Below, in pieces: positions 1 to 10,047 of a DNA stretch of 64,000 bases. The stretch is from Corynebacterium tapiri (GTDB lineage Bacteria > Actinomycetota > Actinomycetes > Mycobacteriales > Mycobacteriaceae), in the NCBI RefSeq assembly GCF_006334925.1, contig NZ_VDHJ01000003.1, forward strand, positions 248,001 through 312,000, read 5' to 3'. The notes beneath the pieces were generated by a model. The model did not search any database and was not told where the DNA came from. It saw only the letters and a list, made by a program, of their open reading frames with translations. Numbering within the stretch: the first letter of the stretch is position 1; every line of letters starts with the position of its first letter. Made by a program: the position numbers and the translations under genes.

Positions 1-925
1 CGATGATGGTGACGCGGACCTCGTCGCCCAGGTTGTCGTCGATGATGGTGCCGAAGATGAGGTTGACGTCCTCGTCTGCCTTCTCCTCCACGATGGTGGC
101 AGCGGCGTGAACTTCCTGCAGCCCCAGGTCGGAACCGCCTGCGACGGAGAGCAGGATGCCGGTGGCACCTTCCATGGTGGTCTCCAGCAGCGGGGAGTTG
201 ATGGCCTGGAGGGTGGCGTCCATGACGCGGTCGTCGCCACGCGAGGAGCCCACGCCCATGAGCGCGGAGCCAGCGTCGGCCATGACGGAGCGCACGTCGG
301 CAAAGTCGACGTTGATCATGCCCGGGATGGTGATCAGGTTGGTAATGCCCTGGACACCGTTGAACAGGATTTCGTCGGCGGCGCGGAAGGCGTCCATCAT
401 CGTCAGGTCCTGGTCGCCCAGCTGCAGCAGGCGATCGTTCGGGATCACGATGACGGTGTCGCACACCTCGCGCAGGGCCTCGATGCCCTCCATGGCCTGG
501 CGGGTACGGCGCTTGCCCTCGAAGGAGAACGGGCGGGTGACCACACCGATGGTCAGCGCACCCATCTTCTTGGCGATTCCCGCCACGACCGGAGCGGCAC
601 CGGTGCCGGTTCCGCCGCCCTCGCCTGCGGTCACAAACACCATGTCGGAGCCCTTGAGGGTCTCCTCAATCTCCGACTTGTGGTCCTCAGCCGAGGTGCG
701 ACCAACCTCCGGGTTTGCGCCGGCGCCAAGACCACGGGTGGCCTCCCGGCCAATGTCGAGCTTGGTGTCGGCATCGGAGAACAGCAGCGCCTGGGAGTCG
801 GTGTTGATGGCTACAAACTCCACACCCTTGAGGTTCTCCTCAATCATGCGGTTAACGGCGTTAACTCCGCCGCCGCCGACGCCGACAACCTTGATCACGG
901 CGAGGTAGTTGTTCTGGGAGGTCAT
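1..925 (-). CDS. ftsZ: Cell division protein FtsZ (partial, C-terminus off left edge)
   Basis: Tubulin-like GTPase that polymerises into the Z ring and recruits the divisome. The first 308 residues are visible, starting [20 protein letters not shown]; the GGGTGTG GTP-binding loop lies near residue 105 and the NTD and T7-loop regions are intact. The C-terminal tail lies beyond the window. The ATG at 923-925 is preceded by an AAAGGCGAG ribosome site. It is the last visible gene of the minus-strand dcw cluster, about 195 bp after the ftsQ stop. That gap probably holds ftsZ promoters, as is known in C. glutamicum, but no single -10 stood out. Confidence 0.98.
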   Translation of the reverse strand, partial: MTSQNNYLAVIKVVGVGGGGVNAVNRMIEENLKGVEFVAINTDSQALLFSDADTKLDIGREATRGLGAGANPEVGRTSAEDHKSEIEETLKGSDMVFVTAGEGGGTGTGAAPVVAGIAKKMGALTIGVVTRPFSFEGKRRTRQAMEGIEALREVCDTVIVIPNDRLLQLGDQDLTMMDAFRAADEILFNGVQGITNLITIPGMINVDFADVRSVMADAGSALMGVGSSRGDDRVMDATLQAINSPLLETTMEGATGILLSVAGGSDLGLQEVHAAATIVEEKADEDVNLIFGTIIDDNLGDEVRVTII

Positions 926-1119
926 GAGGGTATTCGCTCGCCTTTCAAGGGTAGGGAAACAGTCACATAATGCTTAAAGCATCTTCGGTTTGCTGTGTCC
1001 ATCATGGCGAAAAGTGTGTGAGAATTCCGGAACATTTTCCGCGTGTCGGCACCCTCAACCTCTACTTTAAACTTTTCTGACGTGGGGTTTTGCTGCCCCA
1101 ACCATCTAATTCGGGCTGG

Positions 1120-1860
1120 TTAGCGAACCACCGGCATGACCGGATTGCTCACGTCCCACGTGGAGCCTTCCCGCTTTAACACGGTTTCAGTGGCCACCGC
1201 CTTGTTGCCGTTGTCCTCGGCTGCTCCCCACACGACGGTTCGCCCGTCCTTCATGTGCAAGACGAAGTTGTAGGGCCCATCGGCGGCGATGTGATCCACC
1301 TGCTCAGCGACGTGCGGGGGCAACGCGGCGACCACCTCGACGGCGTGGGTAAAGGTCTCCTGGTCGTCCTTGGCCGCGATGCGCACGGCAGTCGGCGGCG
1401 GGGTGCCATCAGTAAATGTTTGACCGCGTTCGTCGATTAGCACCGCCTCACCAGAGCGATCCGCCCACGCGACAACGCGCTTCTCCTCCACCTCGACCAC
1501 CAGCGTCGACGGCAGCGAGCGCTTCGTCGTCGCGGACTGGATACGTGGGAGGGAGGCTACTCCGGCGGCGGCGTGGGCGGCATCGATGCGCAGCAGGTTC
1601 TGCCCCTCTTGGATGCCTGTGGCCTCGACGATCACCGGGGTTTCTACCTGCTGGTTTCCCCGCACCTCAATGGAGCGAATGGCAAAAAGTGGCGTCGCCA
1701 GCAACACCGCAGCGAGCAGAGCTACAACGAGCACGACACCCAGCACGCCCAACAGAATGCGCAGCCGCGAGCGCTTGCGCGAAGCTCGCCCCTTCCCTGC
1801 TGGCGAAGACCCTGCACCCGGAGTCTGCGAATCGTTGGTTGCAGCAGGAATCGAGCTCAT
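1120..1860 (-). CDS. ftsQ: Cell division protein FtsQ (POTRA domain)
   Basis: Bitopic divisome protein linking early and late division proteins. The 246 aa show a basic cytoplasmic N-terminus, one membrane helix (residues about 35-58, Leu/Val/Ala rich), then a POTRA domain beginning FAIRSIEVRGNQQV and the FtsQ beta domain to the C-terminus. A TAGGAG lies about 12 nt before the ATG. It sits directly before ftsZ as in other actinobacteria. The usual upstream neighbour murC is displaced by the PepSY-type gene, whose stop codon is about 30 bp upstream. Confidence 0.95.
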   Translation of the reverse strand: MSSIPAATNDSQTPGAGSSPAGKGRASRKRSRLRILLGVLGVVLVVALLAAVLLATPLFAIRSIEVRGNQQVETPVIVEATGIQEGQNLLRIDAAHAAAGVASLPRIQSATTKRSLPSTLVVEVEEKRVVAWADRSGEAVLIDERGQTFTDGTPPPTAVRIAAKDDQETFTHAVEVVAALPPHVAEQVDHIAADGPYNFVLHMKDGRTVVWGAAEDNGNKAVATETVLKREGSTWDVSNPVMPVVR

Positions 1861-1893
1861 AAAACGTAGGCTCCTAGCTCACGCGGGCGGGGG

Positions 1894-3234
1894 TTAACGC
1901 CTAGATGCTACACCGCCAGCCGGAGCGCTCTGAGAATCTCGCGCGTGACGACGCTTCTTAAACACCCCATAGATCCACTGCGCCAGCAGGAACGCGACCA
2001 GAGAAATTCCAAAGAGCGGGGCAACGAGGGAGTACACCACTATCGCCACCACAATGATCACCTGAGCGGAACGAGGAATCTTGGTCCACTTTGCCGGCCG
2101 GGGAGCTCGCGAGCGCATGAACCACATCAGGTAACCGTGAACGATAACCACCATGATTCCCACCGTGGCCAAGGCAAGCAGCAGCTGGTTGGGCCATCCA
2201 AACAGGATTCCCATGTGGGCATTAATTAGCCACTCTGCCAGCTTCGCAGGGAATGGCCACTCGCTGAAGCTGACCGAATCCACCACGTGGGCATGCCCGT
2301 TGTGCATGGCGATGGCCAAAGAGTCCTTACCCATCCGGAATTCCTGTCGCGCCTCTTGGACCAGCCAAACCGTCTGCTCGGATGCGGGAGGTCGAATTTC
2401 GAGGCGGCCAGTGAGCCCCTCGGCACGTGCGAGATCGATGGCGGCCTGCCCGTCATGGCCGTCGACCGGGAAGGGGCCGGTGGCGCTGCTGGACACTCCC
2501 GAGGGATTAGGCGCAATCCAGTCCAGCTTCTTGCGAAGGTTCGCCACGTTGGAGCCGGCGACGCGCGACCAGGTCAATCCCGTGGCGGTGAAGAACAGCA
2601 TGACCAGGGTGAGCCACAAACCGAGCTGCGTGTGCAGCTTACGACGTCGCGCGCGCAGAGAAAGTGCAGAAGCCGTAGATGCGTTGCGCCCACGGCGATC
2701 TCGAGTGCGCTGCCACCAGAGGAAGATGCCAACGAGGGTCAGTGCACCGAGCCAGGATGCGGCCAGCTCGGAGTACCAGCGGCCGGCCGGGCCGAGCCAT
2801 AGACGCTTGTGCCCCTCCGAGATCCAGGATCGCAGAGGCAGGGCCGCTGCGGAGCCGTACTGGACGCTGGAGCCCTGGACGTGGGCGTCGACCGGATCAA
2901 CGAACACTACGCGGGTGTAGCTGGAAGAGATCAAGGAATCATCCTTGAACAGCACGCGGGTTGCCAGCCCAGGCTTCTCTTCCACTTGGACTTTGGCCAC
3001 CGGCAGGTCTGGGTAGACGGTATGCGCCGCCTTGACCTGGTCCTCAACAGGCAGGGCGGTGGAGTCGGGGTGCTCGGGGGTGTGGATCAGATCGTGGTAA
3101 ACGATCTTTTCGGCGGTCGGTGCGGCAGCGTAACCGATGCCGGTGATGCATGCGATGAGGATCAGCGGAGCAACAATCACGCCGCCAAGGGCATGCAGTC
3201 GGTGCAAGAGCACCCGTGGTTCTGAAAATGACAT
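1894..3234 (-). CDS. PepSY-associated transmembrane (PepSY_TM) protein
   Basis: A 446-aa membrane protein of the PepSY-associated TM helix family. The N-terminus (LLHRLHALGG) matches the family's first helix. There are further helices near residues 155-175, 205-225 and 335-365 and two at the C-terminus, with two extracytoplasmic PepSY-like segments between them. The family is often tied to iron, siderophore or metal reduction, but no substrate can be read from the sequence. It lies between ftsQ and murC, a spot with no foreign gene in the usual corynebacterial dcw cluster. The 95-bp gap before it contains no convincing DtxR or Zur box. Its basic, Ser/Ala-rich C-terminus is cytoplasmic. The function is unknown and it is probably a lineage-specific insertion. 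Confidence 0.85.
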   Translation of the reverse strand: MSFSEPRVLLHRLHALGGVIVAPLILIACITGIGYAAAPTAEKIVYHDLIHTPEHPDSTALPVEDQVKAAHTVYPDLPVAKVQVEEKPGLATRVLFKDDSLISSSYTRVVFVDPVDAHVQGSSVQYGSAAALPLRSWISEGHKRLWLGPAGRWYSELAASWLGALTLVGIFLWWQRTRDRRGRNASTASALSLRARRRKLHTQLGLWLTLVMLFFTATGLTWSRVAGSNVANLRKKLDWIAPNPSGVSSSATGPFPVDGHDGQAAIDLARAEGLTGRLEIRPPASEQTVWLVQEARQEFRMGKDSLAIAMHNGHAHVVDSVSFSEWPFPAKLAEWLINAHMGILFGWPNQLLLALATVGIMVVIVHGYLMWFMRSRAPRPAKWTKIPRSAQVIIVVAIVVYSLVAPLFGISLVAFLLAQWIYGVFKKRRHARDSQSAPAGGVASRR

Positions 3235-3329
3235 GCCTTATCAGTCGGCCACGATGATTTTTCAGTTCCTTGAAATTCGATAGCAATTGGCAGTGAATCC
3301 CTGGGAATGTTCGCACCCCAGGGACGCGT

Positions 3330-4802
3330 CTATCCCTGCCGCAGGCGCTCGAGCACCTCAGGTGCCAGCATCGTGACCGTCCCCGCGCCCATGGTGAGCA
3401 CAACGTCGCCAGGTCGGACCAGCGAGGCGATGGTCTCCGGGGCAGCGGAGAAGTCCGGCTCGTAGCGAATCTCGGTGTTGCCCTGATCCATGTGCTCGAT
3501 GATGATGCGGGAGCTCACGCCCTCGACGGGTTCCTCCCGGGCCCCAAAGATGTCCAAGACCACCACCGCATCTGCCAAGGACAAGGCCTGACCAAACTCC
3601 CGCGCGAAGGTCATCGTGCGCGAGTAAAGATGCGGCTGGAAGCAAGCCACGACCCGAGCTCCCTTACCCTCTGCCTCGACCTTTTCGCGCGCAGCGGTCA
3701 GCACCGCCGTGACCTCGGTGGGGTGGTGGGCGTAGTCGTCGTACACCCGGGCGCCGCTAAAACGTCCCTCCTCCACCGCTCCGTGGTACTCAAAACGCCG
3801 ACGTACTCCCCCAAATCCCGCCAATCCCTCGGCGAGCTCAGCGAGGGATCCACCGGTCAGCCTGCCCGCGAGCAGAGCTGCCGCTGAGTTCAGTGCCATG
3901 TGAGTGCCCGGGATCTGCAGTGTGTACCTCACCGTGGTCGGCTCATCACCAGGAACGTTCACGTCCACGACCAGCTCGGTTCCGGCTGGGCCGATCTCTC
4001 CCTGGCGAACAACCGCCGCTGCCGGGACCGTGGGATGTGCCTTGACGGCCGCTTCGGTTCCGTAACCCAGCACGCTGATCCCACGCTGGACGCTGCGCTC
4101 GCCCAGTTCTGCAGCAGCGGTGTCGTCCAGACAGACGATGAGGTGGCCGCCAGGTTGGAGACGATCGGCAAAGTCATCGAAAACCTGGAAGTAAGCCTCC
4201 TCCGTACGGAAGAAGTCCAGGTGATCAGGTTCCACGTTGGTCACTACCGCCACGTTGGGCTTGTAGCGCAGCAGCGAGGCATCCGACTCGTCTGCCTCTG
4301 CCACAAACGCCGCCCCGGTTCCGTGGTGGGCGTTGGTCCCAGCCTTGTTGAGCTGGCCGCCGATAGCGAAGGACGGGTCCAACCCCGCGTGCTGCATCGC
4401 CGTCACCGTCATGGAGGTGGTCGAGGTCTTGCCGTGCGTGCCGGCCAGCAGCACCTGGGTGTATCCCTCCATCAACTCTCCCAGCAGGTCCGATCGTCGA
4501 ATCACCGGGATTCCTAGGGCGGCGGCCTCGAGTAGCTCCGGGTTGTCCTTGGGGATTGCCGCGAAGGAGGTGACCACCACGGTGGGTTGCTCGCCCGTCA
4601 AGTGCAGGTTCTCTGCCTTGTGGCCAACAGCAACCACAGCTCCGGAGACTTCCAAGGCGCGCACGGGACGGGAGTCCTTGACGTCCGAACCAGATACAAC
4701 GCTGCCGCGGCTCAGCAGAATGCGGGCAAGCCCGGACATTCCCGCTCCGCCAATGCCGATGAGGTGAACCCGGGACAGATCGATTGCAGAAGTAGTGCTC
4801 AT
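3330..4802 (-). CDS. murC: UDP-N-acetylmuramate--L-alanine ligase
   Basis: Cytoplasmic Mur ligase adding L-Ala to UDP-MurNAc, the first step in building the stem peptide. At 490 aa it has family length. The N-terminal Rossmann motif is [14 protein letters not shown], the ATP loop is GTHGKTSTT near residue 120, the central motif EADESDASL follows, and the C-terminal ligase domain has [11 protein letters not shown]. The start has an AGGA site 16 nt upstream. It follows murG by 46 bp in the same operon. Confidence 0.97.
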   Translation of the reverse strand: MSTTSAIDLSRVHLIGIGGAGMSGLARILLSRGSVVSGSDVKDSRPVRALEVSGAVVAVGHKAENLHLTGEQPTVVVTSFAAIPKDNPELLEAAALGIPVIRRSDLLGELMEGYTQVLLAGTHGKTSTTSMTVTAMQHAGLDPSFAIGGQLNKAGTNAHHGTGAAFVAEADESDASLLRYKPNVAVVTNVEPDHLDFFRTEEAYFQVFDDFADRLQPGGHLIVCLDDTAAAELGERSVQRGISVLGYGTEAAVKAHPTVPAAAVVRQGEIGPAGTELVVDVNVPGDEPTTVRYTLQIPGTHMALNSAAALLAGRLTGGSLAELAEGLAGFGGVRRRFEYHGAVEEGRFSGARVYDDYAHHPTEVTAVLTAAREKVEAEGKGARVVACFQPHLYSRTMTFAREFGQALSLADAVVVLDIFGAREEPVEGVSSRIIIEHMDQGNTEIRYEPDFSAAPETIASLVRPGDVVLTMGAGTVTMLAPEVLERLRQG

Positions 4803-4848
4803 AGGTGTGCTGACGCGTCCTTAATGTAGGTCGGTGGCGGCGATGGAG

Positions 4849-5925
4849 TTAGCGACGAAGATCGGTGACGATGCGCTCGGCAATGCGCTCGGCAGCATCT
4901 CCAGCGGGCGACGAAGCCAAGGCATCTTTCATGGCGGCCAGTCCTCCCTCGGCACTCTGCAGGGAGTGGATCTGGGCGACCAGGCGTTGGCCGCTTAGAT
5001 CCGCGTCGTCGATCTGAACTGCGCCGCCGGCGCGCACAACGGGCTGAGAGTTGCGCCCCTGCTCGCCATTGCCATGGGGCAGCGGGATATAGATCGCCGG
5101 AACCCCGCATGCGGTGACCTCGGCTACGGTCATGGCACCCGAGCGGCACACCACGAGATCGGCAACGGCCAATGCTGCCTCCATGTCGTCGATGTACGGC
5201 ACTGCGCGATAATGCTCCAGGGCAGAGGGCTCTGCGTTCTTGCGACCGTAGGCATGCAGGATTTGCCAGCCGTCGTTGATGAGGTCCTGCGCTGCCTCCG
5301 CCACGGCAGCATTGATGCTCGCCGCACCTTGGGAGCCACCGGTAACCAGAATCGTAGGACGCTGGGGATCCAGGCCCCACTGCGTCAACGCGCGCTGCCG
5401 CGCCGTGCCGTCCTTATCGGCCCCCAGGCTCGGGCGCACGGGAATGCCCACGACGTCGCCGGCCATGCCGGATCCCTCGACGGCATTCAGCCCCACGCCA
5501 CCCAGGCGAACGCCAAGCTTGTTGGCCATACCTGCCAGAGCGTTAGTCTCCAGCACATAGAACGGGATGCCCGCAGCCTTCGCTGCCAGGTATGCCGAGG
5601 CGGACACATAACCACCCGTGCCGAATACGGCATCTGCCCCCGTTTGCTTGATCACGCGACGCGACTGCTGAACTGAGCGCACGAGCTTGCCCGGCACAGC
5701 CAACAGCTTCCAGGGCTTCTTGCGCGGAATGGGCACGGGATCGATCAGGTGAAGCTGAACCCCGCGCGCCGGGATGATCGTGGTCTCCAGCCCCTTGGTG
5801 GTACCCAGGGCTTCCACCTGGACTCCATGGCGCGAAGCCAAAGCTTCGCCCACCGCGAGGGCGGGTTCGATGTGTCCGGCGGTGCCGCCACCGGCGAGCA
5901 GGACAGTCAAAGGGGAAGTTGCCAT
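4849..5925 (-). CDS. murG: UDP-GlcNAc:undecaprenyl-PP-MurNAc-pentapeptide GlcNAc transferase
   Basis: Membrane-associated GT28 glycosyltransferase that converts lipid I to lipid II on the cytoplasmic face. At 358 aa it is full length. The N-terminal loop is AGGGTAGHIEPAL, the second domain has VTGGSQGAASIN, and the donor-binding segment has CRSGAMTVAEVTACGVPA. The start lies 6 bp after the ftsW stop, and its AGGAGG ribosome site overlaps the end of ftsW, implying translational coupling. Confidence 0.97.
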   Translation of the reverse strand: MATSPLTVLLAGGGTAGHIEPALAVGEALASRHGVQVEALGTTKGLETTIIPARGVQLHLIDPVPIPRKKPWKLLAVPGKLVRSVQQSRRVIKQTGADAVFGTGGYVSASAYLAAKAAGIPFYVLETNALAGMANKLGVRLGGVGLNAVEGSGMAGDVVGIPVRPSLGADKDGTARQRALTQWGLDPQRPTILVTGGSQGAASINAAVAEAAQDLINDGWQILHAYGRKNAEPSALEHYRAVPYIDDMEAALAVADLVVCRSGAMTVAEVTACGVPAIYIPLPHGNGEQGRNSQPVVRAGGAVQIDDADLSGQRLVAQIHSLQSAEGGLAAMKDALASSPAGDAAERIAERIVTDLRR

Positions 5926-5931
5926 GAGTAC

Positions 5932-7431
5932 TTAGCGCCTCCTGTAAAAAGTGTCCGGGCTACCCGGTTCTGACGGTCGGATCCGCTGGGAGGAACGAGT
6001 GTGACCAGAGCGACGGCTGGGTCGCTGGCCCACAATTCCTGATCCTGTAGATGATACGTCCTCTCCCCCAGGCCGCAGGGAGGACGAACGTCGTGCAGTC
6101 ACGGGCACGGCTCGCGGTTTCGCGTTCCCGCCTAGTCCGCGCCCGCGTTCGCCCTTGGCTCCCCCATCTTCGTTGGGCTCGCCGATGAAGAACAGTCGGT
6201 CAAACATCGGGCGGCCGTAGCTCTGCATCGCCGAGACTGCCTCTGGCTCGTGGCGCGCCACTGAGGCGAGCAGACCCATCGAGCCGATGGTGATCACCGC
6301 AGAGGTACCACCAGCGGAGATCATCGGCAGCTGGATACCAGTCACCGGCAAAGCGCCTACCACGTAACCGATGTTGACAAACGCCTGGGACACCACGCCC
6401 ATCGTGAGTGCCGCGGCCATCAGTCCCTGGAACTGGTTGCTCGCCCGCACCGCGGTGCGCAGGCCAAAAAAGCCGAGCAATGCGAACAGGATGATCACCA
6501 GCGCTCCGCCCCACAGGCCGAGCTCCTCGCCGATGACGGCGAAGACAAAGTCGTTCTTGGCCTCGGGAAGGTAGAACCACTTTGCGCGGGACTGTCCCAG
6601 CCCCACGCCGCCTAGGGAACCGTCGGCAAGCGAGAGATACCCCTGATACGTCTGAAACGCCTCGTTCTGGGTGTTCTCGAAGTTGCCGGTCAGCGCGTCA
6701 AAGTAGGTGTGGAAGCGCTGCGAGCGGAATCCCCCGCTGAGGAAGAGGCCGATCATTCCCAGCAGCGCGACGACGGCGAAGGAAGCCACGATGCCCCACT
6801 TGATGCCGGCGAAAATCAGGGTGAACGCAACGACGGCGGCAAACGAGAGCGCCATTCCCACGTCGCCCTGAGCGATGATCAGCAGGAAGAACGCGCCCGC
6901 GACCAGCACGTACTGAACGAACGGGCTCTTGATGGTGGTCAGGTCATGGCGATGACCAGCGAGGTGGTTAGCACCCCACACTGCGATGGCTACCTTGGCG
7001 ATCTCACTCGGCTGCAGCTGCACCGGTCCGATCGGGATCCAGGATTGGGAACCCACCTCCTCGCGACCGGTACCGATTCCCGGAATGAGCACCGCAATCA
7101 GAAGAATCAGCGTGAGGCCCAACAGCCAAGGCGCCAGCGAACGCACAACCCGCATGGGCACCTTGAGCGCCACCCAGAACAGCATCAGGCCGATAGCGAC
7201 CATGAGGCATTGGCGCAGAGCGGTCGACCACACTGTCGCCCCCTCGGCCACCGACCACGTCATGGAGGTGGAAAACGCCATGACCACACCGATGCCGGTG
7301 AGAAACAGCACGAGGATGCGGATCATCAGGTAATCCAGGCCCGGCAAACTGAGGAGCGTGTCCTGCGCCGAGCCAACGACCTGGCTCATCCTCGACGGCT
7401 TTTCTGAACGCGGCGGGTGGGTGGTGCTCAT
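5932..7431 (-). CDS. ftsW: SEDS-family septal peptidoglycan polymerase FtsW
   Basis: Polytopic SEDS glycosyltransferase that works with the septal transpeptidase FtsI. The 499 aa contain about ten hydrophobic helices between residues 35 and 400. The SEDS signatures PSEIAKVAIAVWGANHLAG and GIQLPMISAGGTS are visible. A long Arg/Ser/Gly-rich cytoplasmic tail (about residues 415-499) is typical of actinobacterial FtsW and may carry phosphorylation or docking sites. The gene is 6 bp after the murD stop. Confidence 0.96.
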   Translation of the reverse strand: MSTTHPPRSEKPSRMSQVVGSAQDTLLSLPGLDYLMIRILVLFLTGIGVVMAFSTSMTWSVAEGATVWSTALRQCLMVAIGLMLFWVALKVPMRVVRSLAPWLLGLTLILLIAVLIPGIGTGREEVGSQSWIPIGPVQLQPSEIAKVAIAVWGANHLAGHRHDLTTIKSPFVQYVLVAGAFFLLIIAQGDVGMALSFAAVVAFTLIFAGIKWGIVASFAVVALLGMIGLFLSGGFRSQRFHTYFDALTGNFENTQNEAFQTYQGYLSLADGSLGGVGLGQSRAKWFYLPEAKNDFVFAVIGEELGLWGGALVIILFALLGFFGLRTAVRASNQFQGLMAAALTMGVVSQAFVNIGYVVGALPVTGIQLPMISAGGTSAVITIGSMGLLASVARHEPEAVSAMQSYGRPMFDRLFFIGEPNEDGGAKGERGRGLGGNAKPRAVPVTARRSSSLRPGGEDVSSTGSGIVGQRPSRRSGHTRSSQRIRPSEPGSPDTFYRRR

Positions 7432-7437
7432 GATGAA

Positions 7438-8871
7438 TCAGGCTCCTTGCCCGGGTAAGTCCGTAATGCGATTGTCCTCGCACATTTGCGCGGCACGCGC
7501 GAACACGTCTCCCCGCTGGGCCATGCCCGTGTACATGTCGAGGCTGGCTGCAGCAGGTGCGAGCAGAACGGTGGAGGCTTCGCTTATCGACGCCGCCTCG
7601 CATGCCAGATGCATCGCCCGCAGCGGATCGGTGGAAGTCACATGTGTGACTCGCACGTGCGGCGCATGGGTGCGCAGGGCCTCGACGATCTCTGCCCCGT
7701 CGACTCCGATCACGGAGGCGGAACGCATCCGGTGCCCGTGGTTTTTCACCACGTCCTCGATGCTCGCCCCCTTGAGCTGACCACCTGCGATCCAGGCGAC
7801 CCCGTCGTTCGGATCGATGGCTGCCAGAGCCGCCTCGGCCGCGTGCGGGTTGGTGGCCTTTGAGTTATCGATCCACGTCTGCTGGCCACGAGCAACGATT
7901 GCCCCACGGTGTCCGGCAACACTGAAATCTGCCAACGCCTGCGCGATGGTCTCGGGGCTGACCCCCTGAGAGCGCGCGGCTGCTGTCGCGGCCAAAGCAT
8001 CATAGATGCCAGCAGGACCGGCTGGCTCAATTCCCTGTGTGGGGGCGATCTCGACCGGTTCGCCGCCCGTGGCATCGACGATCTTTCCGTCGACCACGCC
8101 GACCTGTCCCGCGGCAGGCGCGTTCATGGTGAATCCCACCAGGTTGTCCTGGGTGGCCAAGGCGCGCACGTGCGAGTCATCCACACCGGCAATCGGATGA
8201 TCGGCGTTAAGCACGCGGGCCTTGGCCTGGCCATAGGCCTCAAAGGAGCCGTGCCAGTCCAGGTGATCTTCGGCCACATTCAGCAACACGCCTGCTGAGG
8301 GGTGTAGCTGGCACGACCAATGCAGCTGGAAACTGGAGAGCTCGGCGACCAGGACGTCAATACGCTCCGTGCTGGTCAGCGCATCACAGACCGCGGTGCC
8401 GATGTTGCCCACGGCCTGGGCCGTGTGGCCAGTCTTGCGACCGTGTGCCTGCATGATCTCCGCCAACATTGCGGTAGTGGTGGTTTTGCCGTTGGTTCCG
8501 GTCACCGCCAACCAGGTGCGCTTGGGTCCGCAAAGCTGCGCTTGATCCACGCGCCAGGCGAGCTCGACGTCACCGATGATCTCGATGCCCGCATCGCTAG
8601 CCAACCCGAACAGGGCGGAATCGGGACGCCATCCTGGAGAAGTCACGATGAGGTCCGGCCAGCCAGCTGCCACCAATCCGGCAGCCTTGTTCACTGATGC
8701 GGTGTCCACACCGGTTTCGGCGGCGACAGCGCTCAGGGTGGCCTCGTTGTCGTCGACAAGCGTGACCTCAACACCGAGTTTGCGCAGTAGACGAGCGACG
8801 GAGGCACCAGAGACCCCGGCACCGGTTACCAGGACCTGGGAGTAGCCCAGCGAGGTTTCAAACTCAGTCAT
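7438..8871 (-). CDS. murD: UDP-N-acetylmuramoyl-L-alanine--D-glutamate ligase
   Basis: Cytoplasmic Mur ligase adding D-Glu. The 477 aa have the ATP loop GTNGKTTTTAML near residue 128, the central motif NVAEDHLDWHG, and the ligase-domain segment IDNSKATNPHAA. Its ATG directly follows the mraY stop (TAAATG), so the two genes are probably translationally coupled. Confidence 0.97.
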   Translation of the reverse strand: MTEFETSLGYSQVLVTGAGVSGASVARLLRKLGVEVTLVDDNEATLSAVAAETGVDTASVNKAAGLVAAGWPDLIVTSPGWRPDSALFGLASDAGIEIIGDVELAWRVDQAQLCGPKRTWLAVTGTNGKTTTTAMLAEIMQAHGRKTGHTAQAVGNIGTAVCDALTSTERIDVLVAELSSFQLHWSCQLHPSAGVLLNVAEDHLDWHGSFEAYGQAKARVLNADHPIAGVDDSHVRALATQDNLVGFTMNAPAAGQVGVVDGKIVDATGGEPVEIAPTQGIEPAGPAGIYDALAATAAARSQGVSPETIAQALADFSVAGHRGAIVARGQQTWIDNSKATNPHAAEAALAAIDPNDGVAWIAGGQLKGASIEDVVKNHGHRMRSASVIGVDGAEIVEALRTHAPHVRVTHVTSTDPLRAMHLACEAASISEASTVLLAPAAASLDMYTGMAQRGDVFARAAQMCEDNRITDLPGQGA

Positions 8872-9984
8872 TTATCCCACTCCTAGGGCGTCAGCGACGC
8901 TGAGCCATTCGGCATAGAAGACAGAAACACCAACGATGGCGCCCATCAGGGCGATGAGCCAGAAGCGAATGACCACGGTGGTCTCCGGCCAGCCACCGTT
9001 TTCAAAGTGGTGGTGGAACGGCGCCATGCGGAACACGCGCTTACCGGTGGTTTTGAACGACGCCACCTGGATGACGACGGAGGCCGCCTCGATGACGAAC
9101 AATCCACCGACGATGACCATGAGCAGCTCCGTACGGGTGGTCACCGAGAGGCCGGCAACCAGGCCGCCGAGCGCCAGAGAACCGGTATCTCCCATAAAGA
9201 TTTTGGCCGGGGAGGCGTTCCACCAGAGGAAGCCGAGGCATGCTCCCAGGCCCGCGGCGGCTAGCACCGCCAGGTCCAGGGGGTCGCGCACGGCGTAGCA
9301 GCCCGGCTCGATCTCGTTGGCGCAGGCGTTACGGAACTGCCAGAAGGTAATCAGACCGTAGGCCCCCATGGTCAGCGCTGTGGAACCGGCGGCGAGGCCA
9401 TCCAGGCCATCGGTGAGATTGACGGCGTTGGACCAGGCGGCGATCAGCAGGTAGATGAACACCAAAAAGATGATCGTGCCGATGATCGCCCCGCCCACAG
9501 CGAGATTGATGGTGTTCAGGTCACGGATAAACGAGAGCTGCCGGGAGCCCGGGGTCAGCCCCTGCTCATCCGGGAACTGCAGGATGAGCAGGCCGAAGGC
9601 AACGGCGATGAGCAGCTGACAGATCAGCTTGGCCTTCTTGTTCAGCCCCAGGTTTCGGCCCATGTAGAGCTTGATGAAGTCATCGGCAAACCCGGTCGCG
9701 CCCAACGCGAGAGTAAGCCCCAGCACGAGCCATCCCGACGCGCTAAAACCAGCACCCCCGGTGGCCATGGCGTAGAAGCCGGAGACGAGGTAGGCGATGG
9801 TGATGCCGGCCAGGATGGCAATACCGCCCATGGTGGGGGTGCCGCGCTTGCGCAGATGCGACCTTGGTCCGTCCTCGCGGATCTCCTGTCCAAGTCCCTC
9901 TGCCGAAAAGTACCTAATGAGCAAGGGGGTGAAGAAGATCGAGACGAGGAACGCTACGGTTCCTGCGATGATGATCTGAGTCAC
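8872..9984 (-). CDS. mraY: Phospho-N-acetylmuramoyl-pentapeptide transferase
   Basis: Integral membrane enzyme making lipid I from UDP-MurNAc-pentapeptide and undecaprenyl phosphate. The 370 aa have about ten helices. Catalytic and Mg-binding motifs are present: ADDFIKL (the DDxxK motif), [22 protein letters not shown] and the HHHFE loop. The product feeds MurG, encoded downstream. The murF gene ends 63 bp upstream. Confidence 0.97.
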   Translation of the reverse strand: MTQIIIAGTVAFLVSIFFTPLLIRYFSAEGLGQEIREDGPRSHLRKRGTPTMGGIAILAGITIAYLVSGFYAMATGGAGFSASGWLVLGLTLALGATGFADDFIKLYMGRNLGLNKKAKLICQLLIAVAFGLLILQFPDEQGLTPGSRQLSFIRDLNTINLAVGGAIIGTIIFLVFIYLLIAAWSNAVNLTDGLDGLAAGSTALTMGAYGLITFWQFRNACANEIEPGCYAVRDPLDLAVLAAAGLGACLGFLWWNASPAKIFMGDTGSLALGGLVAGLSVTTRTELLMVIVGGLFVIEAASVVIQVASFKTTGKRVFRMAPFHHHFENGGWPETTVVIRFWLIALMGAIVGVSVFYAEWLSVADALGVG

Positions 9985-10047
9985 TTGAGCTTCGTATCCT
10001 GTCCGTCAACCGTGATTGGTGGTGTACTAACCGTAATCCGCATGGCA

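Noticed and set aside
3235..3329. DtxR or Zur operator before the PepSY-type gene
   Set aside because: Only weak TTTCA/TGAAA symmetry is present; neither the DtxR nor the Zur consensus is matched well enough.
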